5,636 bases of DNA from contig JAGHCZ010000150.1 in assembly GCA_021160205.1 (NCBI GenBank), positions 1 through 5,636 of the forward strand, given 5' to 3'. The notes below the pieces were generated by a model. It was not told the origin of the DNA. It was given only the letters and a program-made list of their open reading frames with translations, and did no database searches. Position 1 is the first letter of the stretch. The number at the start of each line of letters is the position of its first letter. Positions 5,061 to 5,636 of this stretch are shown one piece after another. Both the position numbers and the translations under genes were made by a program. The stretch is from Nitrososphaerota archaeon (GTDB lineage: Archaea > Thermoproteota > Nitrososphaeria_A > Caldarchaeales > Wolframiiraptoraceae).

Positions 5061-5636
5061 ATGCCCAACCATTTTCTAATAGTTAGAAATCTCTCTAAGA
5101 GTTTTGGGTCAAAGCGTGCTGTTGATGAGGTGAGCTTTGAGGTTGAGGAGAAAGAGATCTATGGTATATTAGGGCCAAACGGCTCCGGAAAAACCACGCT
5201 CCTAAACATAATCGCCGGAATAGTTTCTCCGGATTCAGGGGAGGTTCTGATAAATGGGCTAACGCCGTTTGACCTAAGGAGCAGGGAATTAATAGGTTAT
5301 TGTCCACAGGAACCCGTGGTATACGACGAATTAACAGGTTTTGAGAACCTGATGTTCTACGCTGGTTTACATGGACTTGGAAGGCAAGCGAGAAAGCGGT
5401 GTAAAGAGCTCTTGGACTTGATGAGGTTATCTGATTATGCTGACGAGAAGGGTGGGAGATATTCCGGAGGCATGAAGAAGCGGTTGAGTTTTGCGATATC
5501 ACTTCTCGGCGATCCAAGTATTCTCTTGTTAGATGAGCCCACGGTTGGGTTGGATCCTAGTATTAGGCGGCTCGTATGGGATATCATTTTAGATTTAAAG
5601 AGGCGTGGAAAATCCGTACTCCTCGCCACCCACTAC
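5061..5636 (+). CDS. ABC transporter ATP-binding protein (3' end beyond window)
   Basis: ATPase subunit of an ABC transporter, first 192 residues, cut by the window edge just after the H-loop. Motifs in order: Walker A GPNGSGKT at 38-45, Q-loop Gln83 in YCPQEP, signature YSGGM at 134-138, Walker B ILLLDE at 154-159, D-loop GLDP at 163-166, H-loop His191 in ATHY. The segment LTGFENLMFYAGLHGL after the Q-loop and the signature YSGGMKKRLS resemble the CcmA/DrrA/NatA-type exporter subfamily, which pairs with a separately encoded ABC-2 membrane permease; that partner would be expected downstream. The substrate cannot be told. The start may be ATG 5061 or the in-frame ATG at 5049 (adding MLSA); 5061 better fits the TATA spacing and the N-terminus of relatives. 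Third-position GC is lower than in rrp4 (hand count over the first 60 codons: about 45% against 63%), and the gene has its own promoter, so it is not part of the exosome operon. Confidence 0.93.
   Translation, partial: MPNHFLIVRNLSKSFGSKRAVDEVSFEVEEKEIYGILGPNGSGKTTLLNIIAGIVSPDSGEVLINGLTPFDLRSRELIGYCPQEPVVYDELTGFENLMFYAGLHGLGRQARKRCKELLDLMRLSDYADEKGGRYSGGMKKRLSFAISLLGDPSILLLDEPTVGLDPSIRRLVWDIILDLKRRGKSVLLATHY

Noticed and set aside
5095..5517. 140-residue minus-strand open frame opposite the ABC ATPase
   Set aside because: Shadow of the ABC gene, whose nucleotide-binding motifs are all in the plus-strand frame.
1..5636. Mobile element, CRISPR array, tRNA or rRNA
   Set aside because: No transposase-like frame, no evenly spaced repeats and no tRNA or rRNA signature seen on either strand by reading.

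Overview
The window is archaeal chromosome, almost certainly from a thermophilic member of the TACK or a related lineage. The evidence is a 20S proteasome alpha subunit, an archaeal-type SBDS protein, the exosome cap protein Rrp4, a GPN-loop GTPase, TTG starts, GGTG/GGAGG Shine-Dalgarno sites, TATA-box promoters with very short leaders, and proteins rich in Lys, Glu, Arg and Ile with many AGG/AGA/ATA codons. I cannot name the genus.

Layout. Positions 1-2675 are all minus strand and 2835-5636 all plus strand, diverging from a 159-base promoter region (2676-2834). Going leftwards from that divide, the minus strand carries a translationally coupled pair of small two-helix membrane proteins of the DUF131/TIGR00304 type (2675-2155). 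A short gap with a terminator-like T stretch and a new TATA box follows. Then comes a tight four-gene unit: a small zinc-ribbon protein (2077-1877), an unrecognised 96-aa alpha/beta protein (1863-1573), a GPN-loop GTPase (1544-774) and a long coiled-coil protein of the COG1340 type (766 to the window edge, incomplete).

Going rightwards, the plus strand carries psmA (2835-3575), SBDS (3622-4314) and rrp4 (4318-4977). This is the start of the well-known archaeal proteasome/exosome cluster, linking protein degradation, ribosome maturation and RNA decay. The rrp41 and rrp42 genes that normally follow rrp4 are absent. Rrp4 ends at a T-rich terminator, and an ABC transporter ATPase with its own promoter and a visibly different codon composition begins at 5061 and runs off the window.

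I see no mobile element, CRISPR array, tRNA or rRNA. Most of the window is core housekeeping. The points worth a second look are the inverted repeats containing GGAGG in front of psmA and SBDS, the unknown 96-aa protein fixed between a zinc ribbon and the GPN GTPase, the motif in the coiled-coil protein, and the truncated exosome operon.
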